From NCBI GenBank assembly GCA_002321335.1, contig DCMG01000062.1:1-21150 (forward strand): a stretch of 21,150 nt of DNA. Reading direction: 5' to 3'. Shown in pieces: positions 6,455 through 14,865 of this stretch. The notes under the pieces are model-generated. The model searched no databases and was not told where the DNA came from. It saw only the letters and a list, made by a program, of their open reading frames with translations. The stretch comes from Bacteroidales bacterium UBA1628 (GTDB taxonomy: Bacteria; Bacteroidota; Bacteroidia; Bacteroidales; UBA932). Position numbers and translations under genes: made by a program. Position 1 is the first letter of the stretch. Each line of letters begins with the position of its first letter.

Positions 6455-7924
6455 TCACTTTTCGCTCACCTTTACCCTTGAGATAAGTTCAAGAAGCTGA
6501 GCCCTGTACCCGTAAGGATCAAAGGATAGTCCAGACTTCACAAGGTCCGACGCCATCTGAAGGGTAGCGTCACCCTTATATTCAGAGCCAAGAAGCACCA
6601 TTCCGTAAGCGGCGACTCCCGAAGCGAACGACAAGTCTGAAGACATCTGACCGTCATTCGCCTTGATGCCAATCGAAAGAGCTTGACTTTCATCAAGCAA
6701 TGATTTTTTGTAACGGCAATCGAACTTGCCGCAGATTTCACCGGCTTTGTAGTTTTCCGTCGGAACAATCTCGTATAGCGCGGTGATTGTCTGCCCGGCG
6801 CCAATCTCACCGGCGTCTTTTGTGTCGTCCTCGAAATCCGTGTTGTTCATCACACGTCTCTCATAACCGATAAGACGATAACTTTCAATGATTTCAGGAT
6901 CAAATGTAATCTGAACCTTGGTGTCATTGGCGACTGAGACGAACTTGGATCTTTCCTGAACAAACACCTTGGCCATCTCCTCCTCAGAATCAATGTACTG
7001 ATAGGTTCCGTTACCCTTGATGGAGATTTTCTTCATCATCGCATCATTAAGGTTTCCGGAACCGAAACCACATGCCGTCAGATATATTCCTTTACGGGCG
7101 TAGCCTTCCACCAATTCAGCAAGCGCGTCATCATCAGTCACACCCACATTGAAATCACCGTCCGTACCAAGAATGACACGGTTGTTCCCTTCAGGAATAT
7201 AATTGGACAAGGCTTCTTCGTATGCCATCTCTATCGCCTTTCCGCCGGCAGTGTAACCAGACGCTTCAAGTTTTCCGATAGCGGCCTTGATTTTCGATGA
7301 CTCTCTGACCGGTGTGGATTCAAGCAGTTTGCGGACACTGCCCGAATAGGTAACGATAGAGATTCTGTCTTCCGGCTGAAGATAATCCAGCAACGTCACC
7401 AAAGAAGACTTGAGGAGTTCAAGCTTGTCCTTTGAACTCATCGACCCCGACACATCCACCAAAAAGACGTAGTTAGACTCCGGCAGCTCGCTGTCTGCCA
7501 AGGATTTGCCTTTAAGGCCAAGACGCAGCAGCCTGTGTTCTTCATTCCAAGGGCAACGCCCGGTCTCGGCATTGATGCCCACATTGTCGTTTCCCGACGG
7601 ATCAGGATAGTCGAAGGTGAAGTAATTCAAAAACTCTTCCACCCTGACGGACGCTCTTTCGACAGGCCATCCGTTATTGACGTACTTCCTCATTATCGTG
7701 TATGAGGCTCCGTCAGCGTCAATGGAGAATGTCGAGACATTCTGGTCTTTTGTCTTGACGAAAGGATTTTCGGCGATCTTGTCGAAACGGTCGCCTCCTG
7801 TAGTCTCTTCCGTCGTGCCATCCATCTCAGAGTACGACAAAAAGCCATCATCGCCGGAAATGGCACAGGATGAAATCGCCAAGTACAAAGCGGTAATGGT
7901 CACAAGCCTGATCATAGTTTTCAT
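6455..7924 (-). CDS. VWA-domain lipoprotein (YfbK-like, with C-terminal DUF3520-type region)
   Basis: About 489 residues. The lipoprotein signal is MKTMIRLVTITALYLAISSC, with the lipobox Cys at residue 20, so the Met at 7924 is preferred; an upstream ATG at 7936 adds MCNV. An N-terminal domain (NVSTFSIDADGASYTIMRKY) precedes the von Willebrand A domain, whose MIDAS is DVSGSMSS (about 157-164) with a later TDGDFNVGV. The C-terminal region (ASGVAAYGMVLLGSEYKG, YGYRAQLLELI) is typical of YfbK proteins. The role is unknown; VWA lipoproteins bind metal and protein partners at the envelope. An inverted repeat TCACAAC/GTTGTGA (7944-7950, 7966-7972) lies just upstream. It may be cotranscribed with the two upstream minus-strand genes. 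Confidence 0.9.
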   Translation of the reverse strand: MKTMIRLVTITALYLAISSCAISGDDGFLSYSEMDGTTEETTGGDRFDKIAENPFVKTKDQNVSTFSIDADGASYTIMRKYVNNGWPVERASVRVEEFLNYFTFDYPDPSGNDNVGINAETGRCPWNEEHRLLRLGLKGKSLADSELPESNYVFLVDVSGSMSSKDKLELLKSSLVTLLDYLQPEDRISIVTYSGSVRKLLESTPVRESSKIKAAIGKLEASGYTAGGKAIEMAYEEALSNYIPEGNNRVILGTDGDFNVGVTDDDALAELVEGYARKGIYLTACGFGSGNLNDAMMKKISIKGNGTYQYIDSEEEMAKVFVQERSKFVSVANDTKVQITFDPEIIESYRLIGYERRVMNNTDFEDDTKDAGEIGAGQTITALYEIVPTENYKAGEICGKFDCRYKKSLLDESQALSIGIKANDGQMSSDLSFASGVAAYGMVLLGSEYKGDATLQMASDLVKSGLSFDPYGYRAQLLELISRVKVSEK

Positions 7925-7997
7925 AACATTGCACATTTAAAAGTCACAACATACTAAATCAAGGAGTTGTGAAATCTTGCATTCTACTTGAAAAAAA

Positions 7998-8741
7998 TCA
8001 GAATGAATATGAGAGAGTCAGGCCGAAAGTGTGGTAGAGTTTTTTCTCTTTCGGATAAAAATCGTGAAATTCCGTTCCGTTATAACTCAGGGTCCTTACC
8101 GAGGAGTACAAGTCTATGTCATTCAGCGAGTAGTTCAGGCCTATGCCAAAATCGTCAAATGACAGCATCAATGTCCCGCGGCATTGCCAGAAAACGCTGC
8201 GGCCGCCCCAACCACGGACGTATTCAGTCTTTGTGTCACCCGCATCGTTGGACAGAAGCACCTGTCTTCTTGAGAACGGTATGGCTAGGACAGCTCCCGG
8301 CTCCACAAGGCATGCGACCTTGCAGCGCCCGAAATCCAGAAGATCAGGTGTCTTGAATATTCCCGAAAACAGAAACTTCGGAGCCGCCGCGTCTATATTC
8401 CATTCATCCTCCTCGCCCGAGATCATGCGCCACTGATCATAGTCGGAATCAGTAATATAGCCGTTCGGCATGTTCTTTCCCAGAAAGCCCACGCCGCATG
8501 ACACACCCCCGCCAAGGCCGACATATTGATTCAGGAAATGATGCCATGTGACCTCCATCAGGCAGTGTTCGTTGGTGGAGTAACCGAGGTTCAACCTGAG
8601 CAAATCCGGGGTTCTCGCGGATCTTTTCATCTGGCCGACTTTCACGTCCACCTCACGGGAACGGCATGACGCTTCAGCTGGCTCAGCGGCCAGAAATGAC
8701 ACCAGCATCAGCCCGAAGGCCAAAAACGGAAAAGATTTCAT
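7998..8741 (-). CDS. Probable outer-membrane beta-barrel protein, function unknown
   Basis: 247 residues from the ATG at 8741; a GTG start at 8750 would add three residues. The N-terminus, MKSFPFLAFGLMLVSFLAA followed by EPAEAS, is a signal peptide. The mature part alternates aromatic and polar residues in strand-like blocks (LLRLNLGYSTNEHCLMEVTW, LMLSFDDFGIGLNYSLN) and ends FGLTLSYSF, with the C-terminal Phe typical of outer-membrane barrels. It has five cysteines in the mature region, unusual for a barrel. I do not recognise the family. It begins 21 nt after the stop of the YbaK-like gene, suggesting cotranscription. Confidence 0.72.
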   Translation of the reverse strand: MKSFPFLAFGLMLVSFLAAEPAEASCRSREVDVKVGQMKRSARTPDLLRLNLGYSTNEHCLMEVTWHHFLNQYVGLGGGVSCGVGFLGKNMPNGYITDSDYDQWRMISGEEDEWNIDAAAPKFLFSGIFKTPDLLDFGRCKVACLVEPGAVLAIPFSRRQVLLSNDAGDTKTEYVRGWGGRSVFWQCRGTLMLSFDDFGIGLNYSLNDIDLYSSVRTLSYNGTEFHDFYPKEKKLYHTFGLTLSYSF

Positions 8742-8762
8742 ATACCCCACGCTTGAATATTC

Positions 8763-9296
8763 CTAAATTAAGATTGGTTCGTGTCCGCAGGCCGGCAAGT
8801 ATTTATCGAGAAGGTCGCTGACCTTGATTTTCACGAAGCAGCCCGCCGTGCCGTCTGTGCAGCAGTACCACTGGCCTTCAAGAACTTCATGGTCAATCAC
8901 AAAGGTGGCATCCTTGGCCGAATCCAGACAAGCGCTCAGCACGGTCGTCGCCCCATGCTCGGTACCGGCGATCTCAAGCAGTTTCTCGGCAGAGGCGAAA
9001 GACACCCTCGGAATCCCGAGAGCCTGACCGAAGTCCTTGGTCACAAACGGCTTGTCATCACGGGTCACATAGAGGTAGAACTTGGTCTGCTGACGGTTGC
9101 AAAGGAATATGCTCTTGACTATCCGGCCTCCGAGTCCGGCATTGATGTTCTGACAGTCCTCCATCGTGATTCCAGGATCGGTGTCAACCCTCTCGAACGG
9201 AATTCCCAGTTCCGAGAACATCTCGTAAACCTTCTTCTGCAACGGAGTGGAGAACGTCTCCGGCGCCGTGCGCTTTATCTCACTGACGTAAAACAT
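8763..9296 (-). CDS. YbaK/PrdX-type aminoacyl-tRNA editing domain protein
   Basis: 177 residues matching the stand-alone YbaK/ProX editing domain, which hydrolyses mischarged tRNA (Ala-tRNAPro or Cys-tRNAPro). Visible signatures are VYEMFSELGIPFERVDT, GGRIVKSIFLCNRQQTKFYLYV with the conserved Lys-Ser/Asn-Leu/Ile-Phe-Leu core, and the EHGATTVLSAC segment corresponding to the usual GxxSP loop. VIDHEVLEG and the C-terminal DLLDKYL agree with PrdX-like proteins. It is cytosolic. Substrate cannot be decided from sequence. The upstream region has only a poor promoter (TAAACTTTG, one base too long, about 9306-9314). Confidence 0.85.
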   Translation of the reverse strand: MFYVSEIKRTAPETFSTPLQKKVYEMFSELGIPFERVDTDPGITMEDCQNINAGLGGRIVKSIFLCNRQQTKFYLYVTRDDKPFVTKDFGQALGIPRVSFASAEKLLEIAGTEHGATTVLSACLDSAKDATFVIDHEVLEGQWYCCTDGTAGCFVKIKVSDLLDKYLPACGHEPILI

Positions 9297-9415
9297 TTTG
9301 AATCAAAGTTTAGCGGCTGTGATACTTAGTAATTTAAACCGCTTTTAGTAATCGAAAGAAATAGCTTGCCACTCCTTATTAGTTCTCACGAAAGCCTCTA
9401 TCCATTACAAACCAA

Positions 9416-10501
9416 TCAAAAATCGACAGTCATGTCAAATTGGTCGCAAGCCCCAATGCGGTGGGCCAAGTGCTTGGTGCTCGGGGAGATGCCGAAGAGC
9501 GGGGAATATGTCTTCACCTTCACGGTCTTGCCGTCCGGCATGAACTCCAGGATTCTCAGCCAGCCGTCTCCACCGTTGCCTTCCCAGCCGCCGCCGGAGA
9601 TCTGGACGTTGAACATCATCTGATGAACATTCCTGCCGGCCACGTTCTTGTCCACCCTGTAGGCCACAGCGTCCTCGAAATCGCCCGGTCTGCCTGTGTG
9701 CCCGCAGACAACCAGAAACACGTTAGGGGTTACGGACACGAACTTGTCCCAAAAATCCTTTCCGGATGTCTGAGGGGCAATCTTGTAATTTGAATTGGTT
9801 GTGTACTCAGCGCTGCGCTGTTTCAGATAGCTGTGAGTCATCGCTATCACCTTATGTTCCTTGTACTTATCACTGCATGCAAGTTCTCTGGCCCAATCCA
9901 GTACTTCCGGGCGGGGAGCGAATTCTGTCGTGATGACGAGTATGTCGCCCCAGTTCCTGTCGTGGAATTCAAATGCGGCGTTCTCCATGGAGATGTCCCC
10001 GTTGCGGTTCGGAAAATCAGCCACGAGGCAATCCCTCCAGCAAGAGTTGCGCTCGAAAGGGAAATATTCCGGAAGCTTTGTACGGCCGTTCTCGGCCTTC
10101 TGATAGCCGTAATCGTGGTTTCCTCCTGAGATGATGTACGGGACCCTGCCGTCAAGTCTAGCCATTGAGCGGGAGGCGGACTCCCACATCTCGCGGCTGG
10201 TCTGGTTGAGCATCTTGCGGTTCATCGTGATGTTCTCGTTCTGCTCCACCATGTCTCCCGTACAGAGCACCGCCTTGATGTTCAGATGATCCACATTGTC
10301 CGCGATCCATGCCGTGCAAAGCTCGAAAATCGGCTGGTTGATGTCGTACTTTGTGTACCCTTGCGGATCCCCGAGGACAATCATCGAGAATGAGTTCTCG
10401 TTCTCCAGATTCTGACGGTCAGCCCTATGCTGCGCCTGAAGCGGATTTACCCCTATTGCGAGCAAGCCTAAGGCCCAAAAGATCAAGATGTATTTTCTCA
10501 T
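9416..10501 (-). CDS. Secreted calcineurin-like metallophosphoesterase
   Basis: 361 residues from the ATG at 10501, chosen because it opens a signal peptide (MRKYILIFWALGLLAIGVNP, then LQAQ) and because a strong promoter lies 24-55 nt upstream. A longer frame up to 10555 would run through that promoter. Metallophosphoesterase motifs appear in order: GDPQ (Asp45), GDMVE (Asp83), GGNHDYG (Asn128, His129), a His in MTHSYL, and CGHTGR. These ligate two metals in the calcineurin-like fold. Substrate is unknown; periplasmic members hydrolyse phosphomonoesters or nucleotides. It is divergently arranged with the esterase gene at 10609. Confidence 0.9.
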   Translation of the reverse strand: MRKYILIFWALGLLAIGVNPLQAQHRADRQNLENENSFSMIVLGDPQGYTKYDINQPIFELCTAWIADNVDHLNIKAVLCTGDMVEQNENITMNRKMLNQTSREMWESASRSMARLDGRVPYIISGGNHDYGYQKAENGRTKLPEYFPFERNSCWRDCLVADFPNRNGDISMENAAFEFHDRNWGDILVITTEFAPRPEVLDWARELACSDKYKEHKVIAMTHSYLKQRSAEYTTNSNYKIAPQTSGKDFWDKFVSVTPNVFLVVCGHTGRPGDFEDAVAYRVDKNVAGRNVHQMMFNVQISGGGWEGNGGDGWLRILEFMPDGKTVKVKTYSPLFGISPSTKHLAHRIGACDQFDMTVDF

Positions 10502-10524
10502 ACTTTTCAGTGTTAATGATGTTG

Positions 10525-10556
10525 CAAAGATATACATTTCCAATTTGGAGGCCAAA
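10525..10556 (-). promoter_or_regulatory. Bacteroidetes-type promoter for the metallophosphoesterase gene
   Basis: On the minus strand TTTG (10556-10553), a 20-nt spacer and TATCTTTG (10532-10525) match the consensus fully. Transcription would start about 10518, a leader of about 17 nt. This decides the start codon at 10501. Confidence 0.75.
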
Positions 10557-10568
10557 CATGAGGGCCTC
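10548..10568. promoter_or_regulatory. Inverted repeat overlapping the phosphoesterase -33 box
   Basis: GAGGCC (10548-10553) and GGCCTC (10563-10568) are a perfect 6-bp inverted repeat with a 9-nt spacer. It overlaps the -33 TTTG and lies between two divergent genes, so it could be an operator. Position is the only evidence. Confidence 0.3.
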
Positions 10569-10608
10569 TTCCTGAAAGTCTGAGGAAATATTCTTAAATT
10601 GCGGGAAT

Positions 10609-11286
10609 ATGGAAAAGATCAGAATATGGTGCGGAGGCGACACGCCGCTTCCGACGGTTTATATCCATTCTGTGGCCGGGGACGGGCATAATGTCTGGGA
10701 GGCTTGCCGACGGATTGGTTGCCCGGACTTCAATCTGGTGTCAGTTTACGATTTCGATTTCGAGGGTGACCTGACTCCGTGGACGGCTCCGGGAGTCCGC
10801 AAAGGCCAGCCTCCATTCAAGGGAAACGCTGAACACCATCTGGCGGATCTGCTGGGCAGGATAATGCCTTATGCCGAGGCTCAGTTGCCGGCCAATCCGG
10901 TCTATAACGCTCTGGCAGGATATTCATTGGCGGGTCTTTTCGCCCTCTGGAGCGTCTGGAAGACCGACCGCTTCACCAAAATCGCCTGCGGCTCCGCCTC
11001 ATTCTGGTACCCTGGTTTTGTTGAATATGCAGCCTCGCATCCGATGATCCGCCGACCGGATTTCGTTTCGCTCTCGCTCGGGGATAACGAAAGCAACACC
11101 AAGCATCCTGTGATGAGCCAGGTCGGCAAATGCACCGGCAAGGTCCTTGAACTCCTTGACGTGGCGGGCATACCTCACTGTTTCGAGATCAACCCCGGCA
11201 ACCATTTCACGGAACCCGACCTGCGTCTCGCCAAAGCCATCTCCCGGATGCTTGCCGGACAGGATTCCATAAATGACCTGCAATGA
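10609..11286 (+). CDS. Putative esterase, alpha/beta-hydrolase fold
   Basis: 225 residues without a signal peptide. The nucleophile elbow GYSLAG places Ser106. The likely acid is Asp159 in SLGDNES and the likely base His199 in NPGNHF, so the full triad order Ser-Asp-His is present. FVSLSLGDNESNTKHPVM resembles the IroE/Fes/esterase-D-like group of small serine esterases. Substrate is not evident. The ATG at 10609 overlaps a GAATATG, and only a poor promoter (TAAATTGC, about 10595) is visible. It is divergent from the phosphoesterase gene and followed by the gene-poor stretch. Confidence 0.82.
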   Translation: MEKIRIWCGGDTPLPTVYIHSVAGDGHNVWEACRRIGCPDFNLVSVYDFDFEGDLTPWTAPGVRKGQPPFKGNAEHHLADLLGRIMPYAEAQLPANPVYNALAGYSLAGLFALWSVWKTDRFTKIACGSASFWYPGFVEYAASHPMIRRPDFVSLSLGDNESNTKHPVMSQVGKCTGKVLELLDVAGIPHCFEINPGNHFTEPDLRLAKAISRMLAGQDSINDLQ

Positions 11287-11641
11287 GGGCGTTGACCGCT
11301 ACTCACTGATTCCCAAACAGTTGGAAAATCCTGCCCTTCCATCACGACCAGCAAAAGGTCACAATCCACTATAATTCAGCACAATGCATTTCACACAGGT
11401 AATCTTCTAACAGGACTTCATAGATGACCATACCTGCAGAATGCGCTGCAGCTGTGAGGATATATTCACATCTGGAGTGGCAAAGCGCAGTCACTCAGTA
11501 ATTTGGATTTCCAGGTGCGCGGAGTTTTACACATCTGGGAGAGGGCAGGCCAAGGAATTGGTGACGGATATTCATAAACTGATTGCGAGCGACGATGCAA
11601 GGAACGGTTCTTGCTGGATTTAGGGAATTGGTTGGTTAGTG

Positions 11642-11661
11642 CGGCGGGCAATCGCCGTTTT
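11642..11661 (+). terminator. Weak hairpin with short T-run
   Basis: CGGCG (11642-11646) pairs with CGCCG (11653-11657), followed by TTTT (11658-11661). The stem is short, so this may be a terminator, an attenuator upstream of the serpin, or chance. Confidence 0.25.
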
Positions 11662-11675
11662 GAATGAATATATTC
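11661..11675 (+). promoter_or_regulatory. Copy of the htpG-leader 15-mer upstream of the serpin gene
   Basis: TGAATGAATATATTC is identical to the sequence at 1359-1373 (minus strand) and points the same way relative to its gene. It ends 44 nt before the serpin ATG at 11720. Confidence 0.3.
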
Positions 11676-11719
11676 ACAGAAGGCAATTGCCTGCCTGATG
11701 GAAAAAAGTGAGAGAGAAT

Positions 11720-12988
11720 ATGAATAAGACAACAAGAACGATCATGATTTCGGGTATGGCGGCTGCCATGCTGATGTCATGCGGGACAGCGAAAAAAAGC
11801 GGGCAGAGCGATGCCGGACAAGTTATCATGGGAAATATGGAAGAGATTGACAGCGATTATCTGATTTTGGACGACAGTCAGAGAAATCTTTTGACAAAGA
11901 ACAACACCTTCGCACTCAACCTGTTCAATAAGGTGTCAGGTATGGATTCCAAGGTGGTATCGCCGTTGAGCGTGACAGGCCTGATGAGCATTCTGGCCAA
12001 CGGAGCCGAAGGTGAGACACGTCAGGAGATTCTGAACACTTTGGGATGGAACGGGGCATCCATGGACGAAATCAACGCCCTTTACGGCTATCTCATCAAG
12101 AAGGCCGGAAAGATTGACCCTTCCACAACCGTCAGCATCGCCGACTACATCGCGGTCAACAAGAACAACAAGGTCAAGAATGAATTCGGGCAGACCGTAA
12201 GCGATTGGTTCAAGGCCGAGGTCGGAAGTCTTGACTTCACGTCAGGAAAGACAACCGACCTCATAAACGATTGGTGCTCAAAGCATACCGACGGGATGAT
12301 TCCTAAAATCATCGACAATGTGGATCCGAATGCCGTTGCCTACATCATGAACGCCATCTATTTCAACGGATCATGGACAGACAAGTTTGACGCTAAAGAC
12401 ACTAAACTGGAGCGCTTCAGGGGCTACACCCGCGACATAAAGAAGGTCAAGATGATGCACCGGAACGATGAATATCTCTACACATCAAACAAGACTTATT
12501 CCGCCGTCAGGCTTCCTTATGGCAACGGATCATACGCCATGACGGTTCTGCTGCCGAACGAGGACAAGTCGATCGACGACATGATGAAGGTTGTCAACGC
12601 CAAGGAGCTCTCGTCTCTTGGCCGCTCGATGGAAAACTGCAAGGTTGACCTCAAGCTGCCTAAGTTCACGACCGAGGTTGAGTTGCCGCTGAACGATGTG
12701 ATCTCCGCTCTCGGCGCTCCGACAATGTTCCACTCATCAGCCGACTTCAGCAGACTGGCCGACGGGAATATGTTCGTCTCAAAGATGTTGCAGAAAGCCA
12801 AGATTGAGGTCAGTGAAGAGGGCACAAAGGCCGCAGCTGTGACAGCAGCCATCATGACGATGTCGGCCCTCGCCCCTGAGCCTCGCCAGGTAGAGTTCCA
12901 CGCCGACAGGCCGTTCGTCTATTTCATCAGCGAATCCGGCACAGGTGCCATCTACTTCATCGGACAGTTCACCGGCAGCGAAATCTAA
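11720..12988 (+). CDS. Serpin family serine protease inhibitor, lipoprotein
   Basis: 422 residues from the ATG at 11720; an in-frame GTG at 11708 is less likely. The signal ends with the lipobox LMSC (Cys21), so it should be anchored in the envelope. The serpin fold is visible: NLFNKVSGMDSKVVSPLSV (helix B region), MNAIYFNGSW (strand 3A), MMHRNDEYLY and the C-terminal FHADRPFVYFI. The inhibitory hinge EEGTKAAAVTA (366-376) keeps the small residues needed for loop insertion. Counting P15 as Gly368 puts P1 near Ser382, within IMTMSALAP; this is an estimate. Inhibitory serpins trap serine or cysteine proteases irreversibly. The target could be a host or bacterial protease and cannot be read from sequence. 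Confidence 0.93.
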   Translation: MNKTTRTIMISGMAAAMLMSCGTAKKSGQSDAGQVIMGNMEEIDSDYLILDDSQRNLLTKNNTFALNLFNKVSGMDSKVVSPLSVTGLMSILANGAEGETRQEILNTLGWNGASMDEINALYGYLIKKAGKIDPSTTVSIADYIAVNKNNKVKNEFGQTVSDWFKAEVGSLDFTSGKTTDLINDWCSKHTDGMIPKIIDNVDPNAVAYIMNAIYFNGSWTDKFDAKDTKLERFRGYTRDIKKVKMMHRNDEYLYTSNKTYSAVRLPYGNGSYAMTVLLPNEDKSIDDMMKVVNAKELSSLGRSMENCKVDLKLPKFTTEVELPLNDVISALGAPTMFHSSADFSRLADGNMFVSKMLQKAKIEVSEEGTKAAAVTAAIMTMSALAPEPRQVEFHADRPFVYFISESGTGAIYFIGQFTGSEI

Positions 12989-13014
12989 GGATAGATTTCC
13001 GCTTCGGCTGAAGC
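12981..13014 (+). terminator. Candidate hairpins at the serpin 3' end
   Basis: AAATCT/AGATTT (12981-12986, 12993-12998), overlapping the stop, and GCTTC-GGCT-GAAGC (13001-13014) are adjacent small hairpins. No T-run follows, so termination is only a possibility. Confidence 0.3.
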
Positions 13015-13143
13015 CATCAAAACCAAATCACGCATCCAGAGATTTACGTTTTTCTGATTATCAAATAGTTGGTTACAATGCAAAACAAACGTCCGCAAGC
13101 CGCAAAAAGAAAGAAGTTCTGTCATAATGGAGAAACAGCGGAA

Positions 13144-13159
13144 TATTTTTGTATTTTTG
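13144..13159 (+). promoter_or_regulatory. Two tandem -7 boxes upstream of glnS
   Basis: TATTTTTG occurs twice without a gap (13144-13151 and 13152-13159); each matches TAnnTTTG. The second is 22 nt before the ATG at 13182, similar to the phosphoesterase promoter. No clear -33 TTTG is seen. Confidence 0.55.
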
Positions 13160-13181
13160 TGAGTTTAATACTGACAGAACA

Positions 13182-14858
13182 ATGGAAGAAGCGAAAAATC
13201 CAACGGCCGAGGAGCCGAAAAGACTCAACTTTCTTGAGGAGATCATAGAGGACGACCTGAAGTCCGGAAGAGTGAAGAGCGTGATGACACGTTTCCCTCC
13301 GGAACCTAACGGGTACCTCCATCTCGGACATGCGAAGAGCATCTGCATCAACTTCGGTCTCGCGCAGAAATACGGCGGCAAGACCAACCTGCGCTTCGAC
13401 GACACCAACCCTACAAAGGAGGACACTGAATATGTCGACTCAATCAAGGAGGACATCCAGTGGCTCGGCTTCCACTGGGACAAAGAACTTTACGCTTCCG
13501 ACTATTTCGACCAGCTTTACGTCTGGGCAGAGCAGATGATCGAGCGCGGTCAGGCTTACGTTGATGACCAGACACAGGAGGAAATCAGCAAGGGACGCGG
13601 CACCGTGGACAAGCCTGGCACCGAAAGCCCTTTCAGGAACCGCAGTGTGGAGGAGAACCTCCGGCTGTTCAGGGAGATGAAGGCCGGCAAGTACGCCGAT
13701 GGAGAGAAGGTTCTCCGCGCGAAGATCGACATGGCTTCCCCGAACATGATGTTCCGCGACCCTATTCTCTACAGGATCAAGCACGCCTCGCATCACCGCA
13801 CGGGCGACAAGTGGTGCATCTACCCGATGTACGACTTCACCCACGGCCAATGCGACTCCATAGAGCACATCACCCATTCAATCTGCACCCTTGAGTTTGA
13901 CGTGCACAGGCCTCTTTACGACTGGTTCATCAAGACCCTTGAGATCTGGCCGAGCCATCAGTACGAATTCGCAAGGCTGAACCTGACATATACTCTTATG
14001 AGCAAGAGAAAGCTCCTTGAGCTCGTGCAGAAAGGTCTTGTCTCAGGTTGGGACGACCCACGTATGCCTACACTCTGCGGAGTGCGCCGCCGTGGCTACA
14101 CCGCTGAGGCGCTCAAGATGTTCTGCGAGAAGATCGGTGTCTCGAAGCGCGACCAGATGATGGACATCCAGCTTCTGGAATGGTGCGTCCGTCAGGACCT
14201 CAACGCAAGGGCCAACAGATACATGGTCGTACAGAAACCGTTGAAGGTCACCCTGACGAACTGGGAGCCGGGCAAAGTCGAGTGGTTCGACTGCCCTCTC
14301 AACCCAGCCGAGCCGGAAGGAGAGACACGCAAGGTTCCGTTCACCGGTGAGTTCTACATCGAGCGTGACGACTTCATGGAGGATGCACCGAAGAAGTTCT
14401 TCCGCCTCAAACCGGACGGAGAGGTGCGCCTCAAATACACCTACATCATCAAGTGCGAGGAGGTCATCAAGGACGCTGACGGCAACGTTGTCGAGCTCAA
14501 GTGTACCTATGATCCGACCACAAAGCCTGGTGGCGGAGAGTGGAGATCAGTCAAAGGCACCATCCATTGGGTTTCTACTGAATATGCCAAAGAGATCGAG
14601 ATCCGCAACTACGACCGTCTCTTCGTCAAGGAGGACATGAATTCCATCCCTGAGGACAAGGACTACAAGGACTTCCTCAACCCGGAGTCTCTGACAATCG
14701 CGACAGGCTACGCCGAACCTGCCCTTATTGAGGACAACTCCGGAATCGCCGTTCAGTTCGAGCGCACCGGTTACTACTACAAGGATCCTGACAGCACAGC
14801 CGACAAGGTCACATTCAATAAGACTACTGCCCTGAAGGACTCCTACAAGCCTGAATAG
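13182..14858 (+). CDS. glnS: Glutaminyl-tRNA synthetase
   Basis: 558 residues (E. coli has 554). The ATG at 13182 (MEEAKNPTAEEPKRLNFLEE) is chosen over an in-frame TTG at 13149 that lies inside the promoter. Class I signatures are present: the HIGH-type motif PPEPNGYLHLGH (39-50) and the KMSKS-type motif MSKR (273-276). RFDDTNPTKEDTEYVDSI and GTESPFRNRSVEENLRLF are diagnostic for GlnRS over GluRS. The C-terminal beta-barrel anticodon-binding domains follow (PLNPAEPEGETRKVPF onward). It charges tRNAGln with glutamine in the cytosol. Seven bases separate it from the permease gene, so they are probably one operon. No deviations were noticed. Confidence 0.97.
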   Translation: MEEAKNPTAEEPKRLNFLEEIIEDDLKSGRVKSVMTRFPPEPNGYLHLGHAKSICINFGLAQKYGGKTNLRFDDTNPTKEDTEYVDSIKEDIQWLGFHWDKELYASDYFDQLYVWAEQMIERGQAYVDDQTQEEISKGRGTVDKPGTESPFRNRSVEENLRLFREMKAGKYADGEKVLRAKIDMASPNMMFRDPILYRIKHASHHRTGDKWCIYPMYDFTHGQCDSIEHITHSICTLEFDVHRPLYDWFIKTLEIWPSHQYEFARLNLTYTLMSKRKLLELVQKGLVSGWDDPRMPTLCGVRRRGYTAEALKMFCEKIGVSKRDQMMDIQLLEWCVRQDLNARANRYMVVQKPLKVTLTNWEPGKVEWFDCPLNPAEPEGETRKVPFTGEFYIERDDFMEDAPKKFFRLKPDGEVRLKYTYIIKCEEVIKDADGNVVELKCTYDPTTKPGGGEWRSVKGTIHWVSTEYAKEIEIRNYDRLFVKEDMNSIPEDKDYKDFLNPESLTIATGYAEPALIEDNSGIAVQFERTGYYYKDPDSTADKVTFNKTTALKDSYKPE

Positions 14859-14865
14859 CAGAGGT

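Larger units (their letters stand above)
11287..11719. other. Gene-poor stretch with several small palindromes
   Basis: Only short open frames with no family resemblance occur on either strand. Visible structure includes CTGCAG repeated at 11434 and 11446, a direct repeat ACATCTGG (near 11469 and 11531), a hairpin with a GCAA loop (11642-11657), and two perfect 12-bp palindromes, TGAATATATTCA (11665-11676) and AGGCAATTGCCT (11681-11692). No TAnnTTTG match precedes the serpin. It may be serpin leader and regulatory DNA, or decayed sequence. Confidence 0.5.

Noticed and set aside
11441..11735. Short open frames on both strands in the gene-poor stretch
   Set aside because: They have no recognisable similarity, no promoter and odd composition, and the two strands compete for the same DNA.
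1359..13090. Mpi recombination sites like those of B. fragilis (ARACGTWCGT)
   Set aside because: Only partial matches such as AAACGTCCG near 13088 were seen, with no inverted partner around a promoter.
11287..13181. tRNA or other structured RNA gene in the larger spacers
   Set aside because: No tRNA-like cloverleaf with a TTC-type loop and CCA-side pairing was visible; the hairpins are short.
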